Assembly: GCA_008933995.1 (NCBI GenBank)
Contig: WARS01000014.1
Coordinates: forward strand, 6,495,192-6,559,191
Direction of reading: 5' to 3'
DNA from: Datnioides undecimradiatus
Lineage: Eukaryota; Chordata; Actinopteri; Lobotiformes; Datnioididae
Length of the DNA: 64,000 nucleotides
The notes beneath the pieces were generated by a model. That model saw nothing but the letters and a program-made list of their open reading frames with translations. It was not told the DNA's origin and searched no databases. Every line of letters starts with the position of its first letter. Position 1 is the stretch's first letter. Shown one piece after another: positions 60,801-64,000 of this stretch. A program made the translations under genes and the position numbers.

Positions 60801-63338
60801 CTGCCTGCGCTCCTGGTTCCAGAGGCAGCAGACCTGTCCTACCTGCCGCATGGACGTCCTCCGGGCATCTAACAACAATCAGACTCCGGCCCCGGCCCAG
60901 GCCCCGCCCCCTGCACCTGCAGCCCCCGTCAACGCCCCAGCAGCTCCTCCCGCCAACGGTGAGCGCCAAAATCAATACGCACGCGCAAACAAACAGAGTC
61001 TTCCTGCTTCTTTCAACACTCGCACTCGGATTGTTTGCAGTTCAGAACTCATGTCATGTGGGTGCCCTCAGGTGTAAAACAGCCACTGAACAAGAACAAA
61101 GCAGAGCGGAAACATGCCTTTGAAACAACTTGTGCAACACTGCACATTCCATTCCTTAAAGGCACTGTGTGTAAAACCTTGCATAACTATACTTTTTGTT
61201 TGATAAGGAAGTGCTTATATTTACTGGACATTTTGAGGAACTAGTCCCTAAATCCTGGCTTAATGGCATGGACCACTTTGCAGGGCAGATTAATTATATT
61301 TCCTGTGGTAAAAACCCGTTTGGGCACTTCTCCAGGGTTGTTAAGGATCTCTTTTGTTCTGATTCCTCTCCAGTGGCCCCAGGCATGTTACCTGGCTTTC
61401 CTCCTGGCATCTTCCCCTTTTGGGGTCCCTTCCCTGCAGTGCCTCCTCCTGCTGCAGCAGCCGCAGCTCCTGGTGCCACTGATGCGCCGCAGAGCAGCAC
61501 CGAGGCTACACAGGCAGCTGGTAAGGACACCTCATGCTCTGCTGCTAACTAACAACCATCCCAACAAATAAGAAAATCAGTTTGCTGTTTTCAGCTGTCT
61601 TTGGTAAAACTCATGTTACTGCTCCACCGAAAATATGGTTTGTTTCATCAGGTACCAGCCAGTCCACCTCGTCTCCTGCAGACACCGCTGCTGCTGCCGC
61701 TGCTGCTGCTCCGGGAGCCGCACTCCCAGGCTTCCCCTTCTCCTTCCCCCCTCCTCCCTTCCCCACTGCACCATGGCTGCCTATGCCACCGCCTCCTCCC
61801 TTCGGTAAAGCACCAACACTTTGTCCTGTCTGACCAAAACCAATATGCGCTTGGAGACTTGTCACTCTGTAGTACAAGTATGGAAATAGGAAAGTGGAGA
61901 GGGCACATGGTCAAACACAGCGGTCGTGTCACGGCTATAAGAGCAGACATGATCAGAAATGCATAGGTTTAGACAGCTGTGTCATGTAGGGTGTCTTACT
62001 TCTTTAGTCAGCCTTTGTTTAAGGAACTGGTTAGCTGAGTATTACCATAGCAACAAAACTATCAGGTCACACTGTGCGAAAGTCCCTGGCATTTCCCGCT
62101 ACACAACGCATGTATTTCAGAATGTATCGCTGTCGCCACGTTTGGCAAACGCCTCAACAAAAACGCGTCAGTCTCAGATCCGCTGATATGATCTTCAGTT
62201 CTCGCGGTCGATTCAGCAGAAACAAACGCGCCGCTGCATCCTGTAGTGGAGAGTGGACGCGCTGTAAATGACTGCAGGATTTTAAAAATGTTTTGATCTG
62301 ATTTGCACGCCACACTCGCTTTGCAGGAAGTGGTTCAAGAATGAAATCTGGAAGTGGTCCTGCCTGTTGGGAGTTCAGCGTCGGCTTAAATAAATACAAC
62401 TAACTCCAGTGAACACACTCGGCTCCAACTCCCACTCAGATCCGTGATGATAAAGATGAAATGAATCTGTAGAGCAGGATAAAGTAACATGCTTCACACA
62501 AAGCAATATTCCTGGAGGCCCATGTCATTTGTGGTGAAGCACTTTTGTTCCATTTTGACCTCTCCTCTCCTGTCTCCTTTCCTTTTCCCTATCTCCTCTC
62601 CTCACCAGTGTCATCAATGCCTCCTCCTCCTCCGTCACTGTCCCGGCTGTCAGAGGAGGAGCTGAGGGAGCTGGAGGCAGAAGGCCGGCGGGGCCTCGAG
62701 GCCCGACTCCAGTGTCTCCAGAACATCCACACCCTGCTGGACGCCGCCATGCTCAACATCCACCACTACCTCAGCACCGTCGCCACGCTCACGTAACTGC
62801 GCCCTCTCTAGCTTAGATCCCATATTCTCTCATTTTAAATAAAACAAAACTGGAATATTGACCCATGTTAATTAAAGTCATTTTCAGTTAAATGCTTCAT
62901 TGTCAAGTTGCTCCTGCTGCGTTGTGTGTTCACAGTCCTCCTCGGGCTGAGAGCAGTACTGGAGAAGCCAGTGGGTCAAACCAGGCTGCTTCATCTGCAG
63001 CCGGCAGTAGCACAGATAGTCCAAGGAAGGAGAAGGACACTCCCAGCTGTAAGTAAACTGACAACAACAACAACCACTACCAAGATGGTGAAAATCCAAA
63101 GACCTTTGCCCCTGACTTAGTTCTTTTCCTGTTTGCAGCTGAGCAGGTGGACGGGGCCTCGGTCTCCTCTCAGCCAGCTGACTCTACATCTGCCGCGTCG
63201 GACACAGAAAGACAAGAGACGCTGGGAGACGAGGACGGGGAGCCCAACGCCGCCGAGCTGAGGCGCCGCCGCCTTCGTAAGCTCGAGACGGCAACGTCGT
63301 CGTCATCGTCTTCGTCGCCACCTCCTCCAGACAACTGA
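57832..63338 (+). CDS. syvn1: E3 ubiquitin-protein ligase synoviolin (HRD1)
   Basis: ER membrane RING E3 ligase, the core of the ERAD retrotranslocation complex with SEL1L. Exons: 57832-57963, 58132-58224, 58390-58542, 58913-58961, 59372-59475, 59760-59886, 60008-60107, 60239-60304, 60463-60579, 60801-60958, 61374-61520, 61652-61804, 62609-62792, 62936-63048, 63139-63338. All are in phase, 631 aa (human 617). The N-terminal multispanning membrane part includes LYIQAFVLVFLLGKF and RGASVQLVFGFEYA. RING-H2 ligands C291, C294, C307, H309, H312, C315, C326 and C329 are all present, at the same numbers as in human HRD1. A Pro/Ala-rich cytosolic region (about 330-510) follows, then the conserved helix EARLQCLQNIHTLLDAAML and a C-terminal AELRRRRLRKLE. 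All junctions are GT-AG; the donor at 59475 (GAG|GTTTGT) is weak but conventional. Confidence 0.97.
61682..61715 (+). repeat. GCT/GCC coding repeat (poly-Ala) in syvn1
   Basis: Encodes eight consecutive Ala after SPADT, in the disordered Pro/Ala-rich tail. A second shorter Ala run lies in the preceding exon near 61452-61470. Confidence 0.8.
62041..62054 (+). promoter_or_regulatory. X-box-like RFX motif in a syvn1 intron
   Basis: ATTACCATAGCAAC fits the X-box palindrome with one mismatch at the first base. It lies deep in a syvn1 intron, not near a known promoter. Confidence 0.3.
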
Positions 63339-64000
63339 TCCACGCATTCTGACTCAGACGTATTGCTCTGGACCAACAGGAAGTGATTGATCGTCGCTTT
63401 GGTTCCTCATTGCCGCTCTCCCTCGTGGCTCCCGCCTTCCACAGGCTCAGGTCTCAAACCGTGTCGCGTTGGACTCAGGCTACCAGGAGACGCAATGATC
63501 TGTACCGCTCATCTGGACTGTTTGTGTCAGAAAGCAATAGCGTGACTTCTTTTCTTTCTTTCTTTCTTTTGTCTTTCACCTTCCCCGACCCCCCAGATTG
63601 ACTACTGTACTGCAATAAGAGTACTGCAGGTGTTTGTAAGCTTAATCAGGCGGCAGAGGAATCCTCATTTCAAACCCACTTATTTGGTCAATGTGAGAGA
63701 GACGGTGTTTGGATTTCTGTTTGGTAGTCTTACTGTCGCTGAGGTCTTTGCCTGCACTTTGATTTTTGTTCAACTCAGCATCCTTCAGTGGTCCCATTCG
63801 CCACACCATCAACATGTTACACAGCTCCCGGATCAGTGTCCGAGCCGCTGAATTTAAATCGAGAAGTTGATCAGCTGCTCCGGCTTCGTTTTCTTTGGCA
63901 GCCGTCGCTCTTCTTTTGCCGCTGCAGACGTTGTAACATACTGATTTATTTGAATGTGTACATACTGTATAAAGAGTTTTAATAGGATGATCTGTACATA
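63339..64000 (+). other. syvn1: syvn1 3' UTR, start
   Basis: Non-coding sequence after the syvn1 stop, with a short TTTC repeat (63548-63569). No canonical AATAAA is present; the nearest variant is TATAAA near 63970, so the 3' UTR probably ends at or beyond the window edge. Confidence 0.55.

Overview
The window is nuclear DNA of a ray-finned fish, most likely a percomorph. It shows intron-rich vertebrate genes with GT-AG splicing, many (CA)n/(GT)n microsatellites, and decayed tRNA-derived SINEs and short dispersed repeats of the kinds common in spiny-rayed fishes. There is no bacterial, plasmid or viral organisation. Five protein-coding genes are supported exon by exon. All reading frames were joined by hand across splice sites, and the phases close in every gene.

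Layout: (1) Positions 1-12014, minus strand: the 5' seven coding exons of a GABA-A receptor alpha-4 subunit gene (gabra4), with the last exons beyond the left edge. (2) About 12.0-30.0 kb: a gabra4 CpG/GA-rich promoter block, then a repeat-peppered intergenic region with no supportable gene. (3) 30018-34358, plus: cfap100 (MIA complex, ciliary). (4) 34904-39746, plus: ap1ar (gadkin), starting only 545 bp after the cfap100 stop. (5) 45.2-53.9 kb, plus: smad5, with a probable non-coding first exon and a long ATG-free leader. (6) 56.4-63.3 kb, plus: syvn1/hrd1 (ERAD E3 ligase), whose 3' UTR runs to or past the right edge.

The genes do not form one pathway. They cover neuronal inhibition, ciliary dynein regulation, endosomal traffic and actin control, BMP signalling, and ER quality control. 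The most informative extra signals are regulatory words that match the biology of the adjacent gene: a near-perfect RE1/NRSE (REST site) just inside gabra4 intron 1, an RFX X-box and two identical forkhead words around the start of cfap100, and an exact ERSE-II unfolded-protein-response element upstream of syvn1. Coding oddities are a poly-glycine/serine insert in the smad5 linker, Arg and Glu runs in cfap100, and poly-alanine/proline tracts in syvn1. I found no wholly new biological system. These site-gene pairings are the parts most worth testing.
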